Shown one piece after another: positions 1-10,947 of a stretch of 64,000 bases of DNA. Numbering within the stretch: position 1 is the stretch's first letter; each line of letters opens with the position of its first letter. The notes under the pieces are model-generated. The model worked only from the letters and a program-made list of their open reading frames with translations, was not told where the DNA came from and did not search any database. Source of the stretch: Glandiceps talaboti (Eukaryota; Hemichordata; Enteropneusta; Spengelidae); the NCBI RefSeq assembly GCF_964340395.1, contig NC_135549.1, positions 24,885,342 to 24,949,341 on the forward strand. Reading direction: 5' to 3'. The position numbers and the translations under genes were made by a program.

Positions 1-14
1 GTGCATATATTAAT

Positions 15-46
<32 letters not shown>

Positions 47-101
47 ACTCGGTGAGTATCAATCTGCTAAGACAGTGCTCTATACCGCAGTGGCAGAGCG
101 T

Positions 102-155
<54 letters not shown>
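1..155 (+). repeat. TA microsatellites at window start
   Basis: Two (TA)n runs (about 9-46 and 110-155) separated by 60 bases of unique sequence. Confidence 0.85.
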
Positions 156-159
<4 letters not shown>

Positions 160-908
160 CGTCGACCTGGAGAAAATCAAAAATCAAGTACTTTAACACT
201 ATAAAGTTTCGTGATCAACATTGCTTCACATAGTATGCGTAGATGCACTCATCAATGGTATAAATAGAAGACAGTAACATAGCAAATAGTAGTCACCAGG
301 CCGGACGTAATACTGATACCATTCCAAGACAAGAGGATCATGTTAGATGCCAATGGCAGCATTTATGTAGTGTGACAAGAATTTGGTTTCTTTGACAGAA
401 CTGGCGACCCACCAATGCACAGGAGCTCCGTCTCTTCGAAATATTTGGGTTAGAAATGTATGGTTCACGATGATACTATTTATAGACAGAACATAAGTCA
501 AAAACAACGGAACAAGCGATAGCTTTGTGATTGAAATAAAAGGGTCCTTACGACATAGTATTGATAGTTTATAGTTTGTTTTACTGAAGGTGTACCATTG
601 TTGCAGCGGTGCATGGCAACATCAAACGGTATAACCGAAAAGCTTGCGAATAATGGGCAATATATAGATTTCAAAAGTATACATTTATCTAAGTTATTCG
701 GGTGCTGCGATACATACCTTTCAAAGTTAAACAGCTCAAGTATAATCCTTAACATTTGATTCACAACACCAAACAATCATTTTCGTAGGGATTATAGTAA
801 TCGCAAACGCAACGTGTAAATACTGGTTTTGTGAAAATGGTGCTGTACATACTACTAATTTTATACTATCTTATCTTTTATAGGATCATCAAACTTGAAA
901 CTTCAAAA
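156..908. other. Upstream of gene A
   Basis: No gene is recognised in 750 bases. It should contain 5'-untranslated sequence of gene A, but no promoter element can be supported. Confidence 0.5.
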
Positions 909-991
909 ATGATGTTCATGACCAAAAATAATATCAACAGCATCGTCGCCTCTGTAGCGTTCATAATTCTTTATGAAGTCGTCAATGGAAG
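909..991 (+). CDS. Gene A exon 1: signal peptide
   Basis: Residues 1-27. It starts Met-Met-Phe-Met, followed by a hydrophobic run ending near VVNG. The exon ends in phase 2 at a GC donor (AAG|gcaagt). The alternative GT donor three bases downstream would put exon 2 out of frame. Confidence 0.8.
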
Positions 992-3900
992 GCAAGTATA
1001 AGTTATTTGGTTCTTTGATTAAACAGGACCCAGCGATCTTGTTTTTTTACTTCTGTGGAAAGCACGGAAATATCCTGCTACGCCAAGATATATGTGGTAG
1101 TTACTACCAACCTATTAACAGTGTCAACATAATGAAAAAATACAAGCCAGAGTTTAGGCGACGGAGACTATGTGGAAATATATATAGTGCTGTAGTAAAT
1201 GTCCTCTCTACAATAAGCTCGGATTGATTAAATTACACACACACTCGGTAAACTTAACGAATAATGATTCTTAATCGTGGGAGATGTTGATGCTAAACCT
1301 CATAATTTAAAATTATCATTTGAAGAATAAAACACAAATGAATTTACATGTAATTTGTTTTAGGAACCCAGATATTCTGTACCAGGTCCTTAAAAACAAA
1401 TCATATGACCACCAGATTCGACCAAATGTATCAGGTATGTATAGCAGCAGGCTAACATTGTATAATATCATTTAATTTTATGATTTTTTTTTCATCTCAA
1501 TTAACTTTATTGACCTATTTATTATAAAACAATTTGTGAATCGCAATTACTCTCGTTATGTGCTTAATATCTGATGATTTCAGACATTCGATTCATCAGT
1601 GGTTATTTTGATTGATCACACAGGAGCACCAGTCGTAATAAAACTTTTTATTCTGATAACAGATATACATTCCGTCTCAGAATCGTCCATGGTAAGTAGT
1701 ACAGTTGAGATACAACATTTCAAAGATGAAGGTACATGTAAACCCCATACTCTAGACACATGATTATTTATGATTTTCAAAAGTTTACCGCAATACAACG
1801 TCAGAGTGTACTCATGGGTAAAACAATTTGGTGTAGTCATAAACAACATAATTCAAATCATCGCATTTACTACCACCCGCAAATTACAAAATAACTTACA
1901 ATTAGTCACATGATGTACGAGTATATATGATGGGTATTTTATGAGAAGAGCTCCGAATTTCGTGAGTTTATAATTTGTTCTGTATAAAGGACTTTATGGA
2001 CTACTAGCTGTGTTACGCAACGGATATATTATGGACTACTAGCTGTGTTACGCAACGGATATATTACTCTATCTTCCTCAGTTTTAAGTATATTACATTA
2101 ATACAAGAACTATCGTTAGTTCAACACTTCTCCTCAAGTCGCTTCACACCATATTGTATATGTATATGTATATGTATGTGTATCTGTATCTGTAGCTGTA
2201 TCTGTAGCTGTATATTATTGCGTAAACATCCAAAAACGGATTATCGAATACAGAGATCAGAGGCAGAGATAGAGTGTGGTGATCGAGAAGTTATTTGCTC
2301 GACCTCGGTCAGAGTAAGCCTACAGTGGATATTTACACAATGTTCCCTAAAAAGAAAGGCAAACAATATGAAAAACAATGTCTCGGTTCTATATTAACAA
2401 TTTCAGCTTAATTCTTGTATCAAAATTGGGTTGCATATTTTAGAATCATGTACAGTCTTTACATGTCTTCATACACTTTAATAGTTTGACCATTGAACAA
2501 AATGGGTAGATCCCCCTCATACAGTAAATAATTTGTTAATAGCACCGAGGAAAGTATAAACAAACGTTGCTTTCGTCACAATAGATAAAACAGTTATTCG
2601 TTAATAATATCGCCATCACTCAATGCATTCACCTTACATACATAGGACTTTGGAATAACAATGTTCCTCGTGCAAAATTGGAATGATGAGCGCTTATCTT
2701 TCAATGGAACCGAAGCTATTGATCTACGATCTGGTTCTGAACTAATGAAAAAGATATGGATGCCGGATTCCTATTTTGTTAACGAGAAAGATGGAAAAGT
2801 TCACGACATCACTATGGAAAACAAACAGATACGAGTCGAACCGGATGGTCACGTAACCTTCGATATCAGGTTTGTGTTATAAGTAATGAACAGTTAGCGG
2901 TAGAGATTAATGCATCCTATTAACGTACGTGCGAAATACAGGTACGGTCGTTTCTTGGACGATCGCACAATGTCACACAAGCTCAATGTTACACAAAGCG
3001 AACTTCGTTCTTATAAGGGGGGGGGGGAAGGAAGATTTTCACTCCTTCAATGACAACAACTTGTGGATTAATACTGAGATGTTCATAAGTTGATAACCAA
3101 GTTATAATGGTTAATGTGAGATAAGGTGCTGGGTTCCTGATAGTATTTGTTTATAATCATGTTTTTACATTACATCGATTGTAGTGGTCTGACCGCTTTT
3201 TTCATCATGGTTTACATCATATATAAACTTGTTATGTCTCACTTTTGAACGTTCGGGTGTTTTTTTTTGTGTGTTTTTTTTTTGTTTGTTTTTTGTTTTT
3301 TTGGGGGTGACCTTGACCATATTGTGTAGTACGTACTTGTTCAACTTGAGTAAACACTACACTAGGAAAACAATATATACAAAATGTATGTTCGTATTAA
3401 GAAAAATGCAGGTGTCGAAAATCGTCACGTGGACATAGCACATAGTTAGGCCCAAACAAATTGTTTGGTTCCGGTTACCCCACCCACCTAGTTTTCCACT
3501 GCTGACTTTTTTTTCGCATATTCGCGAAAATAAAATAAAATCGCTATAGCTAAAATATACTTAGGCCTAAGAAAAAAATTGTATGGTTCCGGTTACCCGA
3601 CGCCACCTAGTTTTTCACTGCTGACCCTAAACTTTTTTTTACGTATTCGAAAAAAAAATCGCGAAAATTGTGAAGTTTCGTCAGAAACAGTGGCTGTGGA
3701 AACTGACAGCAACTTTAAAAAAGCTCCCAATCCGTAATGGCTGTACATCTGATGGGCAGAAACCAATAACACAGAGACCATCTGGAAAACAACAGAAAAA
3801 TAACTACCCGAAAAAAATCTACCTCCTAAAATTGACCGCAATCGGAACCACACAATCTTTTTTCTTAAGCCTTGCAGGCCACAATATGTATATATTGTAT

Positions 3901-6900
3901 ATGACAGCGACACGATAGAAATGTCATTTACGAACCAAATATATACAGAGCAAATGTTTTATCATCAGTTTGCGTGTATCAAAACAATGTATAACAGTAT
4001 ACTGGACACAATGAAGTAATACACACTGTAAAAAGTAAATTTTTTTTTAAATCTATCAACAGAGTTAGCATGACACTGACTTGTTACATGAGACTTCAAC
4101 GGTTTCCGATGGATAAACAGATGTGTGGAATGGATATTGAAAGCTGTAAGTTTAACTAATATTCGTTTAGGAACAGATACAATAGTAATTCCTAAAATCT
4201 GTCTATGTTTGTGTATGTATGTATGTATGTGTGTATGTATGTATATATATATATATGTATGTATGTATGTAGGTAGGTAGGTAGGTAGTTAGGTAGGTAG
4301 GTAGGTTGGTAGGTATATGTGCGTACTTATAATGATAGGTATGTTTTTGTATTTGTACGTATTAAAGTACGTGCGTGCGTCCTTATGTGTATGCGCATGC
4401 GCATGTGTGGTTACTACATCTTTTCACTCATTTGTAATTATCCAGTATTTCGACTACCTTTTGTATCTTACCAGTTATTGTATTTAGTATTCTATTATAC
4501 GAGCACCTTCTGACTTTATTGTTTCCTCCTTATCATTGTAGTCGGCTACACTGTACGCGATGTTGTACTCGAATGGCATGAACGTTCAGTTATACTTGAA
4601 GACATTACAATGCCAGATTTTTCAATTAGCCAATCATACACTACCATGCTCTTGCACGAATATCCGATGGGTAAGGTTTTTTTTTTTTTAAATCAAATTT
4701 ACATTTTATATTATAAACAATCAAACCGATCAAAATCACTCTTGGAAATACAATATTTCCCAACTAATTGTACAACTGTGCATTGTACACAGCTGATTGA
4801 CTTCGTTCGTTATATATAGAACACGTTCGCATTTTGGCGTATGATTGTACAAAGATGCAAGGATTTTTGTTGTGGTATTTTGCAATGTTTAAAATGTACC
4901 CTGTTTCTTCATTAATGAGCACAACAACAAAAATAAAGAGAGTTAAATAAGAGAATTAAGATACGTTTTTGGGCGTAGTGTTGCTGAATTTAAAGGGAAC
5001 TTAAAGTATTCTAGTTACTGAAGCATACTTAACCATCACTTGCAATTGACTGAATCCAAACCTGGTATTAAGATATAACTTACAAACGATCCGATAATAT
5101 AATGTATTATACGTATAAAACATGTCGAGCAAGTCAACTGGCTGAATACAACTTTAGTGCCATAGGTATAGAAGTCATGCATCAACATTAAGTTATGCTA
5201 CAATAATTCCATCAAGGTTTTATGTAAGAATATTAATTTGAATAAAATGCTTATAAACGCAGTTTGTGACAATTAAATTGTGTATCATCGATTCATAAGA
5301 TGTCAATTTGTATTCGTCTCTTGGTTAGATAAATACAGAGAATCGAAATTAGAATATAAACGTCGGAATAAACGGCTAATGATAATAATTGTTCATGTTT
5401 TTGTCAGCGATTGTCTGCAATTCTTTGTTATGCCTTTTCCTCCTAACTCTCTGAAGATTCATTTTGTTTAGGTGAACATCTTTCATCAATAAAATTACCT
5501 TTATTTGTTTGGAATTGCAGGCAAATATTCGCGATTGACGTGTACATTTTACATGGAACGTGAACTTATCTTCTACCTGATGGAACATTACGTACCATCT
5601 GCTTTGCTGGTAATCTTGTCGTGGGTGTCGTTCTGGATCGGCGTGGACGTGACTCCAGCTAGAGCAAGTCTTGGTATTACAACTGTGTTGACACTTACAA
5701 CGTTAAGCTCAGGAGCCAGAGCTAATCTCCCAAAAGTATCCTATATCAAGGTTAGAATGTTAATTGGGGATATTGATTTTAATGTGTTCGGGGATAATCT
5801 TCAAACTAATTAAAGTCAAGGAGTCGTAAAACCTTCCTCTGAGACAGAAGGAACTTAATGAAGAATTTGAAAATGAATCATGTGTTATTCTAAAGCATAT
5901 AAATACCTAATTGGAATGGACATGTGTATGTTGATCAGCATGACAATCTTTAGCTGCAATGTGACATTGAACGAGTTTTTTATCGACCATGCATTATGTA
6001 TGTCATATATCCTGGGTAAACGTTCAAAATAATACAATTTATGAATTTTAAGGTAGATTGTACAATCATTAGTCCCATTAATTTCTCTAAGCAGCTGAGC
6101 AAAGGTTATGCAAATTAAGCATTCTTCTGTCTGCAGACCACCATTCCCTGAAGAACCACTGGTGTTTATATCCACTGATTAACTGCATGCTGAGTACAGT
6201 TGATATTCGATACCTTTTCTTTTTTAAACAATGTATTGAAACAATGGGCCATTCCAGACTGCAAACAGGAAATTGAGAATACAACACCCTCGCTCAAATT
6301 GGGGATAGCATCACCTCATAGTACCGTTTATTCAGAGCTTTGTCCCTTAGTATTCTATAGAAGTGTAGATCCGGGGCTTTTTTCGTATTGTTCAGACATC
6401 GAGGAAAGCAGCAGTGCTCTATGATTAACCGAGTAAGCTATACCATGTATACCCCTGAGGTACGGACAGACAGGAAGTAGAGCGCCACCATGGCAAAATT
6501 TGGAAAGGCCTATTACAGTCGTTTTAAATATGTCACTTCTTTTGAGAAGAGAACTGTTATTCATTTTCAAAACCTTGTTTTTCATTTAACATTACAGGCG
6601 ATAGATGTATGGATGTTTACCTGCTCTTTCTTTACATTTGCCGCATTACTTGAATTTGCTGTCACGTCCTTTCTACATAAAAGGGGTCAGGACATGCCAA
6701 TAGAACCAAAGTTGAAAGACCACAAGGTAGCATTTTAGAAAATAACAGACATACTAACATTTTCACTCAACAGGAACACCTTTTTTTACGTTATGCAAAA
6801 TCAGTGGATTTTGTAAGATTACCTTTTTGATTTCAACTGAAAATGTAAACTAACAAGACGAACAATAACATAAACTAGAGCTCTGATTTATGGTGTGTCC

Positions 6901-7886
6901 TCATATGTTTATAGGCTTGTTGACCATCATCCTGTGTCTTGCAATTTGATTTGTGTGGAATACATAATTACCTACCAAGTAATATTTTGCTCGGGAAGTG
7001 CCTTGCATGTCTAGTTTGCCATAGTTGCACATACTTATAATTTATTCATTATGTCATTTCAATAAATTCTTGCCTATTTGTACACGTTTACTGTGTCTTT
7101 CACACTGTTTTGAAATCTAGTTTCAGAGAAAGGGAATAACCAAGGGTAATTTTAAAGATAGATAGAGTTTATAAAAGCTTCATATCAAACATACTAGTGT
7201 AAAGTCCAAATAATTGAAGCAGTTTCATTATGTGCTTTATTAGTATACATGCTACTTCAAATAAGCTTCAAAAGGTGTTTCTTTTCACTACAGTTTATGG
7301 TATTCATCATTTTGTATTCATATTGTATTGTGTTAAACAAAATTCATGTCCTTGTCATTTATATTCTTTGGCCATTTCTTCAAAGCAATACCGCACAGGA
7401 TTTATTTAGTTGGATAATCACTGTACAGTTGTTTTTAGTGCGCGGGTTTTTTTATCAATCATGTGTATCTCCTGAACCACTGTTCAATCCATTTCCGCAT
7501 TTGCAGCTTCACTTATTTCTTTGTAAGTGTTCAGCATAATAATATACAGTCAATGTCAGTATGTTTGTACTGCTGAATACAGGATATATCACGATTCATA
7601 CCCTGACAATTGACTATTTCTCTCCACACAGAACAACCAGTCAAACATCATAGAATTAAAGGAATATCTTAAAAGTCCAGAAAAAACACAACGAGATGCA
7701 GACTCCCCGAAAAGAAACACAGAATCGAGAATATACGTATCGGTAGATAATGGGAATGACGACGAAAAAGATCAAACAGACTATCTTAAATTAGCACATC
7801 AGGTTGATCAAACATCACGGTTTCTATTTCCAGCTGCCTTTGTGCTTTTTAATACTATTTACTGGCCGTATTACATTTATATGTGA
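909..7886 (+). CDS. Gene A: Cys-loop ligand-gated chloride channel subunit (GlyR/GABA-A-like), 9 exons, complete
   Basis: Joining 909-991, 1364-1434, 1624-1691, 2646-2869, 4063-4145, 4542-4670, 5521-5750, 6598-6726 and 7632-7886 gives one 423-residue frame. The order is signal peptide (about 1-27), extracellular ligand-binding domain (28-234), M1 (235-259), M2 (about 266-285), M3 (297-320), a charged cytoplasmic loop of about 80 residues, and M4 (402-423). The Cys-loop is C156-x13-C170. P265-A266-R267 before M2 marks an anion-selective pore, with Ser at 2', Thr 6', Leu 9' and Arg 19'. The SW..FW motif in M1 and LPKVSY in the M2-M3 linker are typical of GlyR/GABA-A-type channels. Sequons lie at the ends of exon 2 and in exon 4. 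The start is the first ATG of a Met-Met pair heading a hydrophobic signal; the other three genes also begin Met-Met. Intron 1 needs a GC donor. The ligand is unknown: the loop-D Arg of glycine/GABA receptors is Val83. The closest paralogue by eye is gene D. Family assignment is firm; subfamily is inference. Confidence 0.93.
992..997 (+). promoter_or_regulatory. Non-canonical GC splice donor of gene A intron 1
   Basis: The donor reads AAG|gcaagt, which apart from C at +2 is a near-perfect consensus. The paralogues have gtaagc (B, C) and gtaagt (D) at the same site. Only this donor gives the phase-2 exit needed to read exon 2. Confidence 0.7.
1364..1434 (+). CDS. Gene A exon 2: N-terminal alpha-helix region
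   Basis: Residues 28-51. It contains the YDxxIRPNxSG motif that opens the folded extracellular domain of anionic Cys-loop receptors. Flanked by ttttag and gtatgt; phases 2 in and 1 out. Confidence 0.88.
1624..1691 (+). CDS. Gene A exon 3: beta1 strand
   Basis: Residues 52-74, 68 nt, ending in a [11 protein letters not shown] stretch that matches the conserved SIxSVSExxM segment of GlyR/GABA-A subunits. Flanked by cacag and gtaagt; phases 1 in and 0 out. Confidence 0.9.
1994..2067 (+). repeat. 35-bp tandem duplication
   Basis: TATGGACTACTAGCTGTGTT plus ACGCAACGGATATAT occurs twice head-to-tail, identical. In gene A intron 3. Confidence 0.9.
2158..2212 (+). repeat. TATATG / TGTATCTGTAGC minisatellite
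   Basis: Short degenerate hexamer array in gene A intron 3. Confidence 0.7.
2646..2869 (+). CDS. Gene A exon 4: loops D, A and E
   Basis: Residues 75-148, 224 nt. It holds the loop-D strand ([11 protein letters not shown]), a sequon NGT, the loop-A motif W.PDSYF and the [11 protein letters not shown] stretch. Val83 sits where GlyR has its agonist-binding Arg. Confidence 0.95.
3446..3561 (+). mobile_element. MITE-like element, truncated copy abutting copy 1
   Basis: The left third of the same element (TAGGCCC, TTTGGTTCCGGTTACC, CACCTAGTTTTCCACTGCTG) lies directly before the fuller copy. This is either a tandem or a nested insertion. Confidence 0.55.
3562..3880 (+). mobile_element. MITE-like element, copy 1
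   Basis: About 319 bp in gene A intron 4. It starts with TAGGCCTAAG then TGGTTCCGGTTACC, and ends with the inverted counterpart (CGGAACCACACAAT...TTAAGCC). The interior (TTTTTCACTGCTGACCCTAAACTT, GCGAAAATTGTG) matches the copies at 42703 and 57309. No transposase is encoded. The terminal inverted repeats of about 30 bp are imperfect. Confidence 0.65.
4063..4145 (+). CDS. Gene A exon 5: Cys-loop
   Basis: Residues 149-176, 83 nt. It carries both cysteines (156 and 170) with the FPMD core between them; phases 2 in and 1 out. Confidence 0.95.
4205..4317 (+). repeat. GTAT and GTAG tetranucleotide arrays
   Basis: (GTAT)n changes to (GTAG)n in gene A intron 5, 60 bases after exon 5. Confidence 0.85.
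4542..4670 (+). CDS. Gene A exon 6: loop B to loop C
   Basis: Residues 177-219. It starts with FGYT (loop B) and ends at the YPMG turn of loop C. It is 129 nt in all four paralogues. Confidence 0.93.
5521..5750 (+). CDS. Gene A exon 7: M1 and M2 pore
   Basis: Residues 220-296, 230 nt. It encodes the rest of loop C (KYSRL), the FYMERE strand, all of M1, the PAR selectivity motif, all of M2 and the LPKVSYIK linker. Ends in phase 0. Confidence 0.96.
6598..6726 (+). CDS. Gene A exon 8: M3
   Basis: Residues 297-339. It starts AIDVWMF, the conserved head of M3, and runs into the basic start of the cytoplasmic loop. The donor gtagca lies after a Lys codon in phase 0. Confidence 0.92.
7632..7886 (+). 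CDS. Gene A exon 9: cytoplasmic loop, M4 and stop
   Basis: Residues 340-423. A charged, Ser/Asp/Glu-rich loop is followed by the [13 protein letters not shown]4 signature and TGA a few residues later, as is usual for the family. Confidence 0.92.
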   Translation, partial: NNQSNIIELKEYLKSPEKTQRDADSPKRNTESRIYVSVDNGNDDEKDQTDYLKLAHQVDQTSRFLFPAAFVLFNTIYWPYYIYM

Positions 7887-7942
7887 ATTGAAGGACTCGA
7901 GTGACTGGAACGCAAGAACTGGAGTACATAAGAGTATTCAAT

Positions 7943-7948
7943 AATAAA
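7943..7948 (+). terminator. Polyadenylation signal of gene A
   Basis: AATAAA, 57 bases after the gene A stop codon, followed by A/T-rich sequence. Confidence 0.6.
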
Positions 7949-8512
7949 ATTCAATTTTACAAAATTTGAATTACGTGTAAAAAAAAAATATAAACTACAA
8001 AGCACACCTTGCTGTCTACTGGAATATTACTGAGTCCAAAATGGAAATATTTTTAAACAACGGTAAGAACACTTCTTCAGTCAAAATTCGTCGTGATGTA
8101 CAACCTGTGGGCAATATTACGACAATTGCAATAAGACAACGTTATGTGCTGATGTACCATACAGTACACATACATCTTCCAATCACGTAATTGTATGTCA
8201 GGAAGGCACATTCTAATCGAACAGTATAGACAAAGTTCCAACTTATTTTCAAATATTATCATGCCATTCGCTAACATATAATGACTAACCCTTGCTTTTT
8301 TCTGAAATTCACTTTCATCTAATCGGTGTGTACGTGTTTTGTTACTGTAAAATATCGGTGTACATTAACAGTAATTGACTCTTTATCATGCTTTAGTGTA
8401 TACATATAATCTTTGATAATATACATACAGTTTACCGTAACAAGCTTACTCCATGCATTCCATAGCGCGCCAAACTACTTATTGTGTGTACATGTTTTAT
8501 AAACGTAATTTT

Positions 8513-8698
8513 AACATACGTTTACAATTTACGTATTTTATCTCGTACAAAGCAGACAAAACTGACAAAACAGTGGATGTCTTGAGCTTGCGAAATCGTG
8601 AAAATGTCATTTGAAGAGGTGTTTATTTACTCGAAAATCACCTTGTCAGTTTTGTCTGCTTTGTACGAGATAAAATACGTAAATTGTAAACGTATGTT
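8513..8698. repeat. Perfect 55-bp inverted repeat (foldback element)
   Basis: Bases 8513-8567 and 8644-8698 are exact reverse complements with a 76-base loop. The arm contains GTACAAAGCAGACAAAACTG. It lies 0.6 kb past gene A. It could be a young MITE or a hairpin RNA source; no coding capacity. Confidence 0.85.
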
Positions 8699-9394
8699 AT
8701 AAACCATTAGAGGCTACAATGGATTGTGCGCTTCCCCAAAGTTAGTTAAATATAAATAACCGTTGTTCTGCTATAGATCCTTACAAGAAGCAGTGATTGT
8801 GTAGAGCGCTTCGAATACAGTTAGGAAAACCGCTATATAAGAAATAGCTAACAAAATAACTTAATATTCGACTTACTCTAGGAATAAACGTTTCTTATAC
8901 TTTCATAATGTCAGTGTTTTTTTTTAAATACTTCCCAAATGTATAACAAGCACACATATGCGATAATGTCTTGTTTTTCTTATTTTTACACTTTTTAGAT
9001 CTGTATTTGTTAAGAATCTTGTTTATAGTTAATATCCAGAACATACTTGAACTAATGGTTGGTGACGTTTTACACTTGTACATATTGACGCCACCGTTTG
9101 TAACTCTCATAAAAGTGCGACTTCGTTCTGATTCTTAAGGGGAAAAGTCATACATGTAGTATGGTTCTATCGTGTATGCGGCTGACTGTTGTTTTTTGTA
9201 TGCGCGTCTGTGGGTAAGTGTATTTACCGTGTTATCAAACGTTTAACTATATTAGTTACATCAAGGCACAACATTCCTATCGAAAACTATAGTTGAAAAT
9301 TTACATATTTAGAATATGGGATACATATCATCAATTGCTGCAGTTCTAAATTTCATTTAATGCTGTGGAATATATATATGTATAGATAGCTAAC

Positions 9395-9397
<3 letters not shown>

Positions 9398-9454
<57 letters not shown>
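9398..9454 (+). repeat. TA microsatellite
   Basis: About 28 TA units in the A-B intergenic region. Confidence 0.9.
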
Positions 9455-9456
<2 letters not shown>

Positions 9457-10813
9457 TTACTTTAACTTTTTATATGATGTACATATTAATGTACAGATGA
9501 CCTGCATATGTAATTTGCTTTAATGGAGACTATTTACCCGAATGTGATTAAATGTCATGGTTTCTGATGATACCATAAGTGGTATGTATCGTAGGTATGT
9601 GGCATGTATTTTGAATGAACAATTTGTTTAACTAGCAATTATTAATTCATTATTATATCATTTACAGTAGCTTGTGTGGCTTATCAGATATTTTCATTAG
9701 ATCATTACACAAGTTCATGTAGAAATGGTGGATGTGGCCTGCTTATATAGAACTAATGCGCATAATTGATAAACAGATTAAGTGAACTTAAATTTAGTAG
9801 ACAATTACCATACAGTAATATTTGACCTGATTCAGAAAAATTCATCTATTACATATTCATAGTTGTTTGCATATTAAAGATGGTTGATATTTTCTCACAT
9901 ATCAAGAAATGTTGGGAAATCCTTATTAACACTTTGTACAGGAACTTCTTACTTGGCATATACATAATATATTATCAGTTGATGCTGGATCAAGATATAT
10001 GTGACTTACAAACACACTGTATAACATTAATCTAATATTTGCAATATCTATAAATACATATACAAATAAATCCGTTCATTGCACCAAATGCTTCGATCGT
10101 CCATTGCAATAATGAAAAGCTTCATGAATGTATATTTATAATGCCATTTCACGTATCTCAAGTGGCGTGTCATGACAAGTGTTTTCACTTGACAGTGTTC
10201 TTTACATTGTGAGAGATAGATCGTGGGTCTGTAAATAGAGGGGGCTATATGCATTCAATGCGATGGCAATTTCCTGTTCTTAAGCACTGGAGTCAAAGGA
10301 ATCAGGCCTAAGCAAGCATTCCGGTCATATTTGCCGTTATAGTATCGTTGAATAATAGCGTTCGTTTCTCTCTCCTACTCAAATACATGACGTATTCTTT
10401 CACGGTGAGTACCATATCAGCAATACATATCTTACAAACTCCATCAATAAGTATCACTGGCTATCAGATCCAAAAATAACTTCCAACAATCTTACAAACT
10501 TTTGTACATTTGAAATACTACGAAAATACATTCTACAATACTCTCTCTGTATGGCATTTAATCAATTTTTGTAATGTATGTGTACAGCTACGTTCAAACT
10601 GTATGAAGCTATTCAATAAATGGATCCAATATAAATAATGTATGCAATATATTATCTTTAGCGGCTGATTCTTATGATAGTGTGCATAGCTTGAATGGAA
10701 TCGTAATTTTGAATTGATAAACGTCTTATTTATACTATTATGAAACAATATATGTGACGACAGGGAAGTATTAAACATCTTATCTTCCCTTTTGTATACA
10801 TTTCTTATTTCCC

Positions 10814-10947
<134 letters not shown>

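Noticed and set aside
301-490. Plus-strand stretch with a DANGSIYV-like reading, considered as a transposase relic
   Set aside because: Two stops within 60 codons and no catalytic motif; too weak to annotate.
973-1227. 84-residue frame overlapping the end of gene A exon 1
   Set aside because: It runs in another frame into intron 1 and has no family features.
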